Shown: positions 6,583 to 14,333, counted from the stretch's first letter. The stretch is 24,106 nucleotides of DNA from Candidatus Gottesmanbacteria bacterium (GCA_016204905.1 JACQJU010000051.1:1-24106), one strand, 5' to 3'. Notes: generated by a model from the sequence alone, not told the origin. Program-made: numbers and translations.

Positions 6583-6972
6583 TCAATTGCCACCTTGTTG
6601 ATAGGCTCTCATCAGCGCTGTCTTACTGATGAATTCCATAACCGCCGCGTAGAGATCGCGATATGCTTTCTGGGGGTTGTCGGATGATAGCTGTTCGTCA
6701 AATCCTGCCTGACAACCAAACGTGCTGGCAATCAACCATAGATTTGCCCACGCATTCCTCGCGGCTCCCATGTGAGTATCAGTTAAATGTCTCGGAATTT
6801 CCGCAATAGCCGCAAGTGCACGTACCAGCGCACTCATACGCTCAAATTCTTGAGCTTCAAAAGAATTTGACGCATGCGCTGACTCTTGCAACAACTCATC
6901 TGCCAAAGTTGACAGTTGAGTAGGTAAATCGTCTACTTTGCCTCTGACAATATCTCCCGCTCCATAACTCAT
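6583..6972 (-). CDS. Helical protein of unknown function (129 aa)
   Basis: Unrecognised. I chose ATG 6972 (MSYGAGDIVRGKV...) because GAAAGGAGTGAG lies 8 bases upstream; the frame extends further to 7029 but that part holds the ribosome site and a hairpin. Residues 13-60 (LPTQLSTLADELLQESAH..., FERMSALVRALAAIAEIP) and 70-125 are amphipathic helices, with a single Cys at about 86 and several Trp and Tyr. No signal peptide or membrane span. Soluble helical-bundle character and a Gly/Ala-rich start recall small secreted or structural helical proteins, but I assign no function. It is the first gene of a two-gene operon with the gene ending at 6325. Confidence 0.72.
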   Translation of the reverse strand: MSYGAGDIVRGKVDDLPTQLSTLADELLQESAHASNSFEAQEFERMSALVRALAAIAEIPRHLTDTHMGAARNAWANLWLIASTFGCQAGFDEQLSSDNPQKAYRDLYAAVMEFISKTALMRAYQQGGN

Positions 6973-7242
6973 TATGTTCTCACTCCTTTCGTATCCAGGA
7001 CCACACGCCCGTGATGATAAACTCATCACGAATGTGTGAACCAGGAGTAGAAAGAAAGTAAGTAAACCAGGACTGTAAATGTGCGATGAGAATCTTTTAA
7101 ATCCCGCAATTGAAGAAGAAAAATTCTCAACACCAACAGAAATCTTGCCTCTTATTTGGTAAAACGCTATTTGTCTCGCCTAGAATACAAGATTAATACT
7201 ATAGACTACTACAAACCTATTACTTTATCAAATTTTCTCATC
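6973..7242. other. Intergenic region with one strong inverted repeat
   Basis: This is the divergent gap between the 6972 gene and the TrpR-like gene. CGTGATGA (7010-7017) and TCATCACG (7023-7030) form a perfect 8-bp inverted repeat about 40 bases upstream of the 6972 start. On the minus strand its right half overlaps a TATCAT word that could be a -10. The rest (7031-7242) is AT-rich and I see nothing else in it. Confidence 0.45.
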
Positions 7243-7271
7243 TTGACTTACTTCAATCATTTCCCTAAACT
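7243..7271 (+). promoter_or_regulatory. Sigma70-type promoter of the TrpR-like gene
   Basis: TTGACT (7243-7248), exactly 17 bases, TAAACT (7266-7271). The expected transcription start, about 7278, coincides with the left edge of the 18-bp palindrome at 7278-7295. Confidence 0.6.
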
Positions 7272-7273
7272 AT

Positions 7274-7313
7274 AGTTAAATGTTTTAAAACATTTTCTCT
7301 AAATATATCAAAA
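7274..7313. repeat. 40-bp direct repeat, upstream copy, with 18-bp palindrome
   Basis: It contains AAATGTTTTAAAACATTT (7278-7295), a perfect 18-bp palindrome, then TTCTCT and TATCAAAA up to the start codon. A second copy is at 7765-7804, just after the gene. The upstream copy covers the predicted transcription start and 5' leader, the right place for an autorepression operator. Confidence 0.75.
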
Positions 7314-7759
7314 TGTCTCAGGTTTCTCGACGTATAATCAAGAAGAATATCGCCCAAAAAATTGACAAACTATTATTGGATTCACTAAATATTAGTTCCC
7401 ATGGAAAGATGAGTTCCGAATTTCTCGACGATTTACTCACTCCCACAGAAAAAATTATGCTCACTAAAAGATTAGCTATAGCCTATTTACTGCTTAAAGG
7501 TTATCCTTATCAGGTCATTAACCAAACACTTAAAGTAAGTAATCCCACTATCAGAACTATAGCGTTAATACTCCAATACAAAGGCAGAGGCCTAAGGTAT
7601 ACGATAGATAAATTATTAAAGGTAGAAAAATGGCGAAATTTCTTTGAAGAGTTGGGAGATCTTGCCGTAGAACTTGTAGGTATGGCTCCCGGGAGCAATT
7701 GGAAGTCGACTAAGTCTTATCTCCATCGCAGAGAAATTCTAAAACAATCCCCTCTTTAA
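7313..7759 (+). CDS. TrpR/YerC-family DNA-binding regulator
   Basis: 148 residues with the TrpR/YerC pattern: SSEFLDDLLTPTEKIMLTKRL, then LLLKGYPYQVINQTLKVSNPTIRTI, matching the family's 'FLxDLLTpxE...aKR' helices and its helix-turn-helix at about residues 60-85. Family members (YerC/YecD) are small repressors of uncertain ligand; TrpR itself senses tryptophan, but no trp genes are here. The C-terminal third (about 95-148, with LLKVEKWRNFFEELGDL and a basic tail) extends beyond the usual family length of about 100. ATG 7313 has no SD. The gene is bracketed by two copies of a palindrome-bearing repeat that are good candidate operators. Confidence 0.82.
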   Translation: MSQVSRRIIKKNIAQKIDKLLLDSLNISSHGKMSSEFLDDLLTPTEKIMLTKRLAIAYLLLKGYPYQVINQTLKVSNPTIRTIALILQYKGRGLRYTIDKLLKVEKWRNFFEELGDLAVELVGMAPGSNWKSTKSYLHRREILKQSPL

Positions 7760-7764
7760 CATCT

Positions 7765-7804
7765 AGTTAGATGTTTTAAAACATTTTCTTTTATTGTATC
7801 AAAA
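7765..7804. repeat. 40-bp direct repeat, downstream copy, with 14-bp palindrome
   Basis: It starts AGTTAGATGTTTTAAAACAT and continues TTTCTTTT...TATCAAAA. It matches the copy at 7274-7313 at most positions, including the full palindrome ATGTTTTAAAACAT (7771-7784). It lies 5 bases after the regulator's stop, where an operator is not expected. The hairpin plus TTTTCTTTT could instead work as a weak terminator. Confidence 0.7.
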
Positions 7805-7882
7805 CACATCAATTACACAGAAGATATAAAGTTTCTATAAAACTTTTACTAGAAGATTAAGTAATGCGAAAAAATTTAATGT

Positions 7883-8452
7883 TTACGGCGCGCACAAAGC
7901 CAGATCGGCACTGTTGATGATGCCGTCACTATTTAAATCATAACTGATCTGATAATTGGGACTAGCAGGCACTGCCCCCATCCTTTTGGCTACCTCATTA
8001 CAGGGTATTTGACCGCCACCTCCTGGAGTAGGACTAGACTGTATACCCAGAGTCGGACTCGGCAGTAAAGTGTTGGCACCCGATGTAGTAAACGTCCAGG
8101 GTACACCAGCATTGTCATAAGTCTTATCTCCTATTTTTATCTGGAAATAATAAGTCGTCGTGGGAGTAAGTAACGATAGTACTATACTATGACTTGTCGT
8201 TTCAGTATCACTAGCAAAAAGAGTCAGATTAGAAGCATCAGTACCATACTCAAGTAGGGCCTGTACCGCTTCAGCAGTAGTAAAAGTTATTGTCGCTGAG
8301 TTACTCGTCACTGCTGTAATTTGAACATTTTCTGGACTGCTATTCCCAGCTTTGGCCAAAAGATTATATATCCTATCCCCAGCAATTAGGACTATCCCTA
8401 GAGTCAGAAGAAGTCCAAATATCAGTACAATCGGTTTCGTATATTTACCCAT
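7883..8452 (-). CDS. Membrane-anchored Fn3 protein with C-terminal half-dockerin
   Basis: 189 residues. A membrane anchor at 7-25 is followed by a fibronectin type III-like domain at about 38-123 (ENVQITAVTSNSATITFTT ... LEYGT ... LLTPTTTYYFQIK ... WTFTT), a Pro/Thr/Gly linker (128-148) and a C-terminal dockerin-like segment (149-188). Only one calcium loop is complete: Asp172, Asn174, Asp176, Asn180 and Asp183 in YDLNSDGIINSADL. The first repeat keeps its helix (CNEVAKRMGA) but no loop. Cys151 and Cys187 could bridge the two ends. Last gene of the cohesin-dockerin operon, 3 bases after the previous stop, with no SD and so probably coupled. Fn3 domains typically act as spacers or adhesion modules. 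Confidence 0.82.
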   Translation of the reverse strand: MGKYTKPIVLIFGLLLTLGIVLIAGDRIYNLLAKAGNSSPENVQITAVTSNSATITFTTAEAVQALLEYGTDASNLTLFASDTETTSHSIVLSLLTPTTTYYFQIKIGDKTYDNAGVPWTFTTSGANTLLPSPTLGIQSSPTPGGGGQIPCNEVAKRMGAVPASPNYQISYDLNSDGIINSADLALCAP

Positions 8453-8455
8453 AAA

Positions 8456-9103
8456 TTATAGTAGAATCAATGCCAATCCAATAACAGTCAATAAAATTCC
8501 CGCTCCCACGGCTATTACCGTCACTTCAGTTGAACCAGATCTAGGCAGTCCCGTAGGATCACTAGTACCCGTAGTTATAGGCGTAGCATCAGCTGGACCT
8601 ACCGTATAAGATGCTGTTATTAGACTATCACAATCTATTATATCCGACGAATCACTTCCTTTTATTATGTTAGAATCAGCTTTACTTCCAGCAACACATT
8701 CCAATGATACCGTCGAAGTACCATTGGCCTTGGCGCTAAATTCTATTGTAGCCAAAACTCCTGTTCCACTTTTTAGCTCTGTACTACCAGGATTCTCAAA
8801 TCCCGAAATAAGATATTTATTCGTACCAGTGATGGGATTAGCCGCAAAGGAGGTATAAAAACCACCGTTGGTAGGAACTGAGTCAATAGACAATATATTG
8901 GGATCATAGACTATCATAGCATCAGCACCCGATGTCTGTTGATTTACTGTATTGATATTGATTGTGACTGTCAATTTTTGACCCACAACAACACCCAAAG
9001 ATGTCGGCTCAAAGGATAGAGTTTGAGCATAAGCTTTCTCTTTTACTAAATTATGAAGTAATAAAAATATAAGAAATAAAAATAGTATTTGTACAATCTT
9101 CAT
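8456..9103 (-). CDS. Secreted cohesin-like protein with C-terminal membrane anchor
   Basis: 215 residues. A signal peptide (1-26, cut near AYAQ) precedes a cohesin-type beta-sandwich at about 28-168 (SFEPTSLGVVVGQKLTVTI ... GADAMIVYDPNILSI ... GTGVLATIEFSAKANGTSTV), with Cys136 and Cys158 possibly bridged. A short linker leads to LPRSG (186-190) and a hydrophobic tail (193-215). LPRSG resembles a sortase motif, but no basic residues follow the tail, so simple membrane retention is more likely. This is a type I-like membrane receptor for dockerins. It overlaps the preceding cohesin gene by 4 bases (ATGA). The family call rests on the strand pattern typical of cohesins (VxVxInxVxxLxGxdaxixYDPxxL). 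Confidence 0.85.
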   Translation of the reverse strand: MKIVQILFLFLIFLLLHNLVKEKAYAQTLSFEPTSLGVVVGQKLTVTININTVNQQTSGADAMIVYDPNILSIDSVPTNGGFYTSFAANPITGTNKYLISGFENPGSTELKSGTGVLATIEFSAKANGTSTVSLECVAGSKADSNIIKGSDSSDIIDCDSLITASYTVGPADATPITTGTSDPTGLPRSGSTEVTVIAVGAGILLTVIGLALILL

Positions 9104-9774
9104 CTATTTATATTTATAGTGGCCTCCCCGACATTTCCTAATATATTATTAGATGTGGAGTTTTGTATGATATTAGACAAGTCCTTCCCAGTTGGGCTGA
9201 CCAGGAAACTAATAGTCGTCTGACCAACCTGCTTAGCTTTCAGCTGCAAAGTCGCAAAAAGTATCTCGCCGGCAAGCGGCGTCGGTTGAGGCTCAAAAGT
9301 TACTCCAGTAATATAGATCCTACTCTTATCTTTATCCACAACATTTTTGAGATAAGAAGGAAAAGCATCGCCGAAAGAAGCCTTACCACCAACTACTTCG
9401 ATATAAGCGGGATCAAAAGATAGTACAGCATCAACACCATCCAGTGAGTAAGAAGAAGCAACCAACATAATATCTAATGTTGCGCTTTGTCCTAATTTTA
9501 GGTCTAGACTAGCGGGAACTAAATATAGTCTCCCCTCCTTAACATTACTCACCTGCTGATTCTGAGTAGTAGTTTCTGTAATAGTTGGTGCTGGCGTTTT
9601 TCTATTGGCTAACCTTATATAGACTACCACCAGAAGAAGTATCGCCAAAATACCCACCAATATATATATTTTTTTAGTCACAATAGACTTAGGCACGTCT
9701 GGTGGTGAATTTTGGTCCATATTTGGACTCATATCTAGAACAATAACTTGATCTTGATTGTTTTCTGTATTCAT
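9100..9774 (-). CDS. Membrane-anchored cohesin-like protein
   Basis: 224 residues. A polar, acidic cytoplasmic N-terminus (1-33) and one membrane helix at 35-56 are followed by a Thr/Pro linker (60-78) and a cohesin-like domain at about 82-223. Key pattern: LYLVPASLDLKLGQSATLDIML ..., LDGVDAVLSFDPAYIEV, then PLAGEILFATLQLKAKQVGQTTISF. This is the common cohesin order, with the '(G/D)xDaxlxfDP' strand. Topology is N-in with the cohesin outside. The next cohesin gene starts inside its stop codon, so the two are translated together in fixed ratio. There are 53 bases to the preceding modular gene, rich in repeated ACAATG words. Dockerin specificity cannot be read from sequence. Confidence 0.85.
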   Translation of the reverse strand: MNTENNQDQVIVLDMSPNMDQNSPPDVPKSIVTKKIYILVGILAILLLVVVYIRLANRKTPAPTITETTTQNQQVSNVKEGRLYLVPASLDLKLGQSATLDIMLVASSYSLDGVDAVLSFDPAYIEVVGGKASFGDAFPSYLKNVVDKDKSRIYITGVTFEPQPTPLAGEILFATLQLKAKQVGQTTISFLVSPTGKDLSNIIQNSTSNNILGNVGEATININR

Positions 9775-9827
9775 TTTATAATTTTACATTTCATTGTAAC
9801 ATTGGAACATTGTCCATTGTTGCATTC

Positions 9828-11825
9828 TCACTCATCATCCGGCTTCGTCGACAAAGTGACTACCATAATCCCATTATCCGCGGCATTTACTATATTATTA
9901 TAGTCCAAATCTGCCACTATCAAATCTTCCCCTGTCGTTTTACCCATTCTACTTTTTAGCAGTGAGACATCGGCAGCATTCACTATACAATCTTGTCCTA
10001 AATTACTAGCTGGATCTGGCAAATCTCCTCCTGCAAGAGGCTCAGCAGTCCAGTCAAAATTTTGGGCGGCAGGATTATTATTTTGGAGAACAAATTTATT
10101 TACCATCTTGGTACTTCGCTGCTTTTCCCCTTTAACTGATAATGAATAACTTTTATCAGCACTTGCATAAAGTAGAGTTACCCAACCTCCTTGCTCTACA
10201 GGAACATCCACCGGATCAATCTCCTGATATAATACTTTAAAGGATGTGCCTTCTTTAGGATAGTAGACTCCATTACTGTCTGCTGACATGATGATATCCT
10301 TATAGAAATACTCACCAGTCCCAGGTGCTTGGCAGGAACCCTCCGCAGCACCGCTTTCTGCGGCCACTACCAAATCAACAATCTTGAGTCTCACTTTGAT
10401 ATCTGGAATTCCCTCTGCCCCTTGTATTTTTATGCCAAACCGCACCTGAGGATTAACTGCAGCGCCACCAGTAGGCGTAGGCGTCGCTGTCAATGTCGGC
10501 CCACCTGGTGTAATTGTCGGTGTCGGTGTTCCAGTCGCTCCACCTCCGCCTCCAATATTTATCGTCAAAGAATCTGTATCACCTATAGGTAGATCAAATT
10601 TTGTCAGTTCATCATCATCTCCAGGTGTTGGTGTCGGTCCACTTGGCGTATTAGTTGGTCCAGCTGTAGGAAAAACTACATTTCCGGTAAATATAAATTT
10701 ATCGATACCCACATAATTTCCTGTTGAGGGACTATTATGTTTGCCTACCACATAGACCCTCACTCGATAAGTGGCATTTTTATCCAGATTATCAAAAAAT
10801 ATTTCATCCGTAGTATAAGCCACTTTCGCGGCATAAAGATTTAATCGTTTCCTGGTATTAGTTTTAGCAGTAAGATTCCTTAGAACTACTCTCACTCGAC
10901 CAGCATCGGGAGATTTTCTCAAGATTACCTTGACACTTTTTGCCTTAAACTTGATCCGGGCATTATTTTTCTTCACATTAGCTCTCTTATAGGTAGTACT
11001 TCCATCCTTACCCGAGGACCACGTACCCTTATATTTCACTTTTTTATCATTTTCTTGGATTGTAGTAGTACCTTGACCCGCTTCAAACACCGCCACCCCC
11101 GCGTCTTCTGCATCTAGAACCAACTCATCAGCCGCTTCCTCAGCCTCAGTTATACCATCATCGTCAGGATCCTCGGTAGGAGTCGCGGTGGGAATTCTGG
11201 TAGGAGTATTGGTGGGATTGGCAGTTCCTGCAAAGATAACAAATTTATCAAATCCGACCCATCTATCTGATGAAGCACTATTTTTAGTACCGAGGACTTT
11301 TACCCTGACTCTATAAACCAAAGAAGGATCTAAATTCGTATAGGTATATGTATCAAATAATGCCGCTCCTTGTTTATAGAGGTCTTTAGTTTGAGATACC
11401 GCAACAGCTCCGCCTATTTGTTTGATTATGATTTTTGCTTTACCGGCATTATTAGATTTCCTTAGCGTTACGCTTACCTTGTTAGTGCCGGTAAATTTTA
11501 AGCGCACTGAATTTTCAGGACTACCCGTTTTGGAGGAGGCATAGGTCCCATCTCCCCCAGGTTGATTCTTAATCCAGGTAGAATTAGACCCAGACGGTTT
11601 ATATTTCACCGAAGAAGAATTATCCTGATATGTCCCAGGCTTCACTGCCGGGACAGCCGCATCTTCTCTATCCAAAGCGCCTTCTTCGCTAGATTCACCC
11701 GTAGTAAGACTTTCTTGAGCAGTCACGATACCAGCCGATCGCCCCCCAACCACCAAAAAAGCCATAAAACATAATACTATCAAATTAAAAATTATAAATA
11801 ATCTAGATTTTATTTGTTTTTTCAT
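9828..11825 (-). CDS. Secreted modular protein: two homologous beta-sandwich modules, third domain, dockerin
   Basis: 665 residues from ATG 11825, one base after the preceding stop; the frame runs on to 11861 but inside that gene. Signal peptide 1-36. Modules A (about 52-200) and B (about 238-383) are internal homologues sharing EDA near the start, VKYK, LRKS-x-x-AG, YRVRV, a KNS-x-S segment and (V)GxDKFxxF at the end. They look like carbohydrate-binding or adhesion beta-sandwiches. Thr/Pro linkers at 201-220 and 385-455 follow the modules. A third beta domain lies at 457-595 (VRFGIKIQG...). The dockerin is at about 605-660, with repeats DCIVNAADVSLLKSRMG and DLDYNNIVNAADNGIMVV. The first loop lacks several calcium ligands. 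No catalytic motif seen, so the role is probably substrate binding or scaffold. Confidence 0.82.
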   Translation of the reverse strand: MKKQIKSRLFIIFNLIVLCFMAFLVVGGRSAGIVTAQESLTTGESSEEGALDREDAAVPAVKPGTYQDNSSSVKYKPSGSNSTWIKNQPGGDGTYASSKTGSPENSVRLKFTGTNKVSVTLRKSNNAGKAKIIIKQIGGAVAVSQTKDLYKQGAALFDTYTYTNLDPSLVYRVRVKVLGTKNSASSDRWVGFDKFVIFAGTANPTNTPTRIPTATPTEDPDDDGITEAEEAADELVLDAEDAGVAVFEAGQGTTTIQENDKKVKYKGTWSSGKDGSTTYKRANVKKNNARIKFKAKSVKVILRKSPDAGRVRVVLRNLTAKTNTRKRLNLYAAKVAYTTDEIFFDNLDKNATYRVRVYVVGKHNSPSTGNYVGIDKFIFTGNVVFPTAGPTNTPSGPTPTPGDDDELTKFDLPIGDTDSLTINIGGGGGATGTPTPTITPGGPTLTATPTPTGGAAVNPQVRFGIKIQGAEGIPDIKVRLKIVDLVVAAESGAAEGSCQAPGTGEYFYKDIIMSADSNGVYYPKEGTSFKVLYQEIDPVDVPVEQGGWVTLLYASADKSYSLSVKGEKQRSTKMVNKFVLQNNNPAAQNFDWTAEPLAGGDLPDPASNLGQDCIVNAADVSLLKSRMGKTTGEDLIVADLDYNNIVNAADNGIMVVTLSTKPDDE

Positions 11826-11826
11826 A

Positions 11827-12432
11827 TTAAGGTGTAGGCGATGGTGTAGCCGTGGGATCACCAGATCCAGGCTCTATTCCCACCACTTGTAACAACCGCA
11901 CCCCATTGATATCAGTAAGTTCGTCAGCAGTAGGATAGCGTATAATACCATCGCCATCCTCCTTGGCTTTAAATGTGATTGTTGCCATCAGCATCTCTCC
12001 ACTTGATAATGCTGGTGTTAAGCGGCGGGAAACCAATACTAAACGTAGGTAATTAAATTGGTCATTATATGGCTGATCCACCTGTGTCAGTATGACATCA
12101 GTAAAAGGCTTATTACTACCTACTTCTGGTGCGATCGTAGGTGCTGTATAAAATTTACTTTTATCATAAAGTATCCGGAAATCGACTCCTGAGACTTTTA
12201 CATTATTATTAGTAGATTTTAGTTTGGCTTTTACCGTAAAAGTTTCATCCTTATCAGGACTATTATTACTACTTTCCAATATAAAATCAGCTTGTCCGGC
12301 AAGAGCCGCTCTTGGTCTTATCTCCTGCTGCTGTCTTGTCAAGTAAAGAGCAATAGGCAACGAAACCAGCAAAAGTAGCAGGAGTAATATTCCTATTTTC
12401 TGCTGTCTAGTTAAATTTTTTAGATATTTCAT
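11827..12432 (-). CDS. Membrane-anchored cohesin-like protein with Pro/Thr tail
   Basis: 201 residues from ATG 12432 (an in-frame TTG precedes it at 12435; the ATG is preferred). Basic cytoplasmic start, membrane helix 13-32, then QEIRPRA just outside the membrane, a word I associate with CPR envelope proteins. The cohesin-like domain spans about 46-190: ADFILESSNNSPDKDETFTVKA, VSGVDFRILYDKSKF, then LSSGEMLMATITFKAKEDG. The protein ends in GDPTATPSPTP, a linker with nothing after it. Either the C-terminal module has been lost or the tail is free. Second gene of the operon, between the dockerin subtilase and the modular dockerin protein. Confidence 0.83.
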   Translation of the reverse strand: MKYLKNLTRQQKIGILLLLLLLVSLPIALYLTRQQQEIRPRAALAGQADFILESSNNSPDKDETFTVKAKLKSTNNNVKVSGVDFRILYDKSKFYTAPTIAPEVGSNKPFTDVILTQVDQPYNDQFNYLRLVLVSRRLTPALSSGEMLMATITFKAKEDGDGIIRYPTADELTDINGVRLLQVVGIEPGSGDPTATPSPTP

Positions 12433-12483
12433 CAAAGTTCTTTCTTCTAATTTCTAACCTCTAATTTCTAAGCTCTAATAGCC

Positions 12484-12511
12484 AATGACTAATGACTAAT
12501 GACTAATGACT
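12484..12511. repeat. Heptanucleotide tandem repeat (AATGACT x4)
   Basis: Four exact copies of AATGACT lie in the 83-base gap between the subtilase stop and the next cohesin gene. They are preceded (12441-12478) by repeated CTCTAATTTCTA words. Copy number could vary by slippage. It lies within the operon and so may affect expression balance between the protease and the cohesins. Confidence 0.8.
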
Positions 12512-12515
12512 AATC

Positions 12516-14333
12516 TCACTCATCATCCTCATCTATCTCATCAGCTTCGCTTGTTGCCTTAAGGCTCGTCGCATTTCTTCTCCACTTTTCAAAATCTGCC
12601 AAATTCACCAAAAAAGTATTTGGGTCTCTTTTGGCTCCACCATCGGCACAAACACCATTGGCGTTTCTTCTCCTATTGCGATTTGGCACCGTTCCAAATT
12701 GCTTTTTGAGGCGATTGAAGTCTTTGGCAGTGACCGTACCATCACAATTATAATCTCCCTTTCCTCTCCCTTTACCTTGGTAACCAGTCACAAACTCATT
12801 GCACTTCTTGGGGCAAACTTGCCCTGTGGGAAATGGTGTTGGAGTTACCGCCGCTCCTCCGCTACCACCCCCGCCCCCAGAGGCGCAAGTTCCAGCCGGT
12901 GGAGTCGCCCCATTATTTAAAACTGAATATACCGCACGGCAAGCATCCGCTGATCCCCAAGCATACTGAGTAGTGATACCCGGAGCGCTATCATCAGCAC
13001 TACTCTCCAGTGTACTTTTTACCTGAGTATTACTCAGAGATGAGTTAGCCGCCAATATCAGTCCTGCCACGCCAGCTACCTGTGGTGTCGCCATGGAAGT
13101 GCCATAAGAATAAGCATAATTTTTTTGTGGCGTCGGTGTTGGAGGTTGACCAGTAATAAGACTCGCCGGCCATAAAGACAGTATGCCCCCGGCAGCACAG
13201 CTTGCATCACTGCCCGCTGGACAATTGAAATATCCTCCAGGTGCCGCTATATTTACCCAACTACCATATTCAGAATAGGGAGCAAGAGTTCCATCCGTTT
13301 TAGTAGCCGCTACAGATATCACATTGGGAGAGGCAGCCGGATAGACTTTGGGATTAGAAGCATAGGATTTACCATTGCTCGTAGTATAGGCACAGCCCTC
13401 ATTATTGTCATTATTGGCAGCACCGCAATTACCCGCTGCCGCTACCAAAAGAGCCCCACTATCCCAAGCAGATTGCATAGCATTGTTTATCATGGTTATA
13501 ATCTCTGAATCTAAGCTATTTTCTATCTGCCCCCAGCTCATATTGATCACTTTGGCTCCCCTAGAAGCGGCATATTTTACTCCTTCCAGTGCTACATCTA
13601 TACCGCCTCCGCCATCATTATCCAGCACTTTTACGCTCATCAGTTTCACTCCCCATCCTACTCCCGCTATACCTTTACTATTATTGGTAACAGCTCCTAT
13701 GATCCCCGCCACATGCGTACCATGCCCAGCATCATCTGCCCGTGGTTTAGTTTTATTACAGACTACCCCATTGCCTTCCGCCACGCATCCCACATAGTCA
13801 TCATCGGCTATCTTACCGGCCAAATCAGGATGATTTACATCGACTCCCGTATCCACTACCGCAATTTTGACATCATCAGTCTTATCATTTACATCTCCCA
13901 ACAGATCCCAGGCACCATTTGTATTCGCTCCTACCTTCATAGCTCCCAGGCCCCAAAGTTTATTTATATATTCATCATCTACCGTCTTAGTAGCAAAAAC
14001 CTTGGGCACCCCTCCTGCATAAGCTACGTTGGGATCGGCTTTTGCCGCCGCTATAGCCGCAGCAACATCTTCCACTCTATAAACTACGGCATCGCCATTA
14101 CCCGCTAGTCCTCCCGCATAACTGGACTCGGCTATCCTGGCACTTACACCAAGTATCATTTCGGCATTCGTAGTACTTTTAAATTTTACTATGATTTTAT
14201 TTGGAACTTGAGGAGCTGATGGCTCATATGTAGGAGTAAAAACGGTTATCTGGGCGATGGAGATATTTCTCGATAAGAGAATAAAGGAACAAACCCACAC
14301 CAAAACCGTGGCAAATTTTAGACGCTTAGACAT
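12516..14333 (-). CDS. Secreted subtilisin-family (S8) protease with C-terminal dockerin
   Basis: 605 residues. Signal peptide about 1-27; inhibitor-I9-like prodomain about 40-112 (NKIIVKFKS ... ADPNVAYAGG). The catalytic domain at about 118-475 has Asp161 (VVDTGVD), His204 (GHGTHVAG), oxyanion Asn302 (AAAGN) and Ser413 (GTSMATPQVAG): all key residues are intact, in a thermitase-like layout (LWGLGAMKV). A Gly/Pro linker (482-505) is followed by a dockerin at about 507-590: loop one DYNCDGTVTAKDF (Asp527, Asn529, Asp531, Asp538) is complete, while the second repeat (RDPNTFLVNLADFEKW) is weaker. The tail is acidic (DEIDEDDE). First gene of the cohesin-dockerin operon; promoter and shared palindrome at 14635-14670. 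Expected to digest proteins outside the cell while docked on a cohesin. Confidence 0.93.
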   Translation of the reverse strand: MSKRLKFATVLVWVCSFILLSRNISIAQITVFTPTYEPSAPQVPNKIIVKFKSTTNAEMILGVSARIAESSYAGGLAGNGDAVVYRVEDVAAAIAAAKADPNVAYAGGVPKVFATKTVDDEYINKLWGLGAMKVGANTNGAWDLLGDVNDKTDDVKIAVVDTGVDVNHPDLAGKIADDDYVGCVAEGNGVVCNKTKPRADDAGHGTHVAGIIGAVTNNSKGIAGVGWGVKLMSVKVLDNDGGGGIDVALEGVKYAASRGAKVINMSWGQIENSLDSEIITMINNAMQSAWDSGALLVAAAGNCGAANNDNNEGCAYTTSNGKSYASNPKVYPAASPNVISVAATKTDGTLAPYSEYGSWVNIAAPGGYFNCPAGSDASCAAGGILSLWPASLITGQPPTPTPQKNYAYSYGTSMATPQVAGVAGLILAANSSLSNTQVKSTLESSADDSAPGITTQYAWGSADACRAVYSVLNNGATPPAGTCASGGGGGSGGAAVTPTPFPTGQVCPKKCNEFVTGYQGKGRGKGDYNCDGTVTAKDFNRLKKQFGTVPNRNRRRNANGVCADGGAKRDPNTFLVNLADFEKWRRNATSLKATSEADEIDEDDE

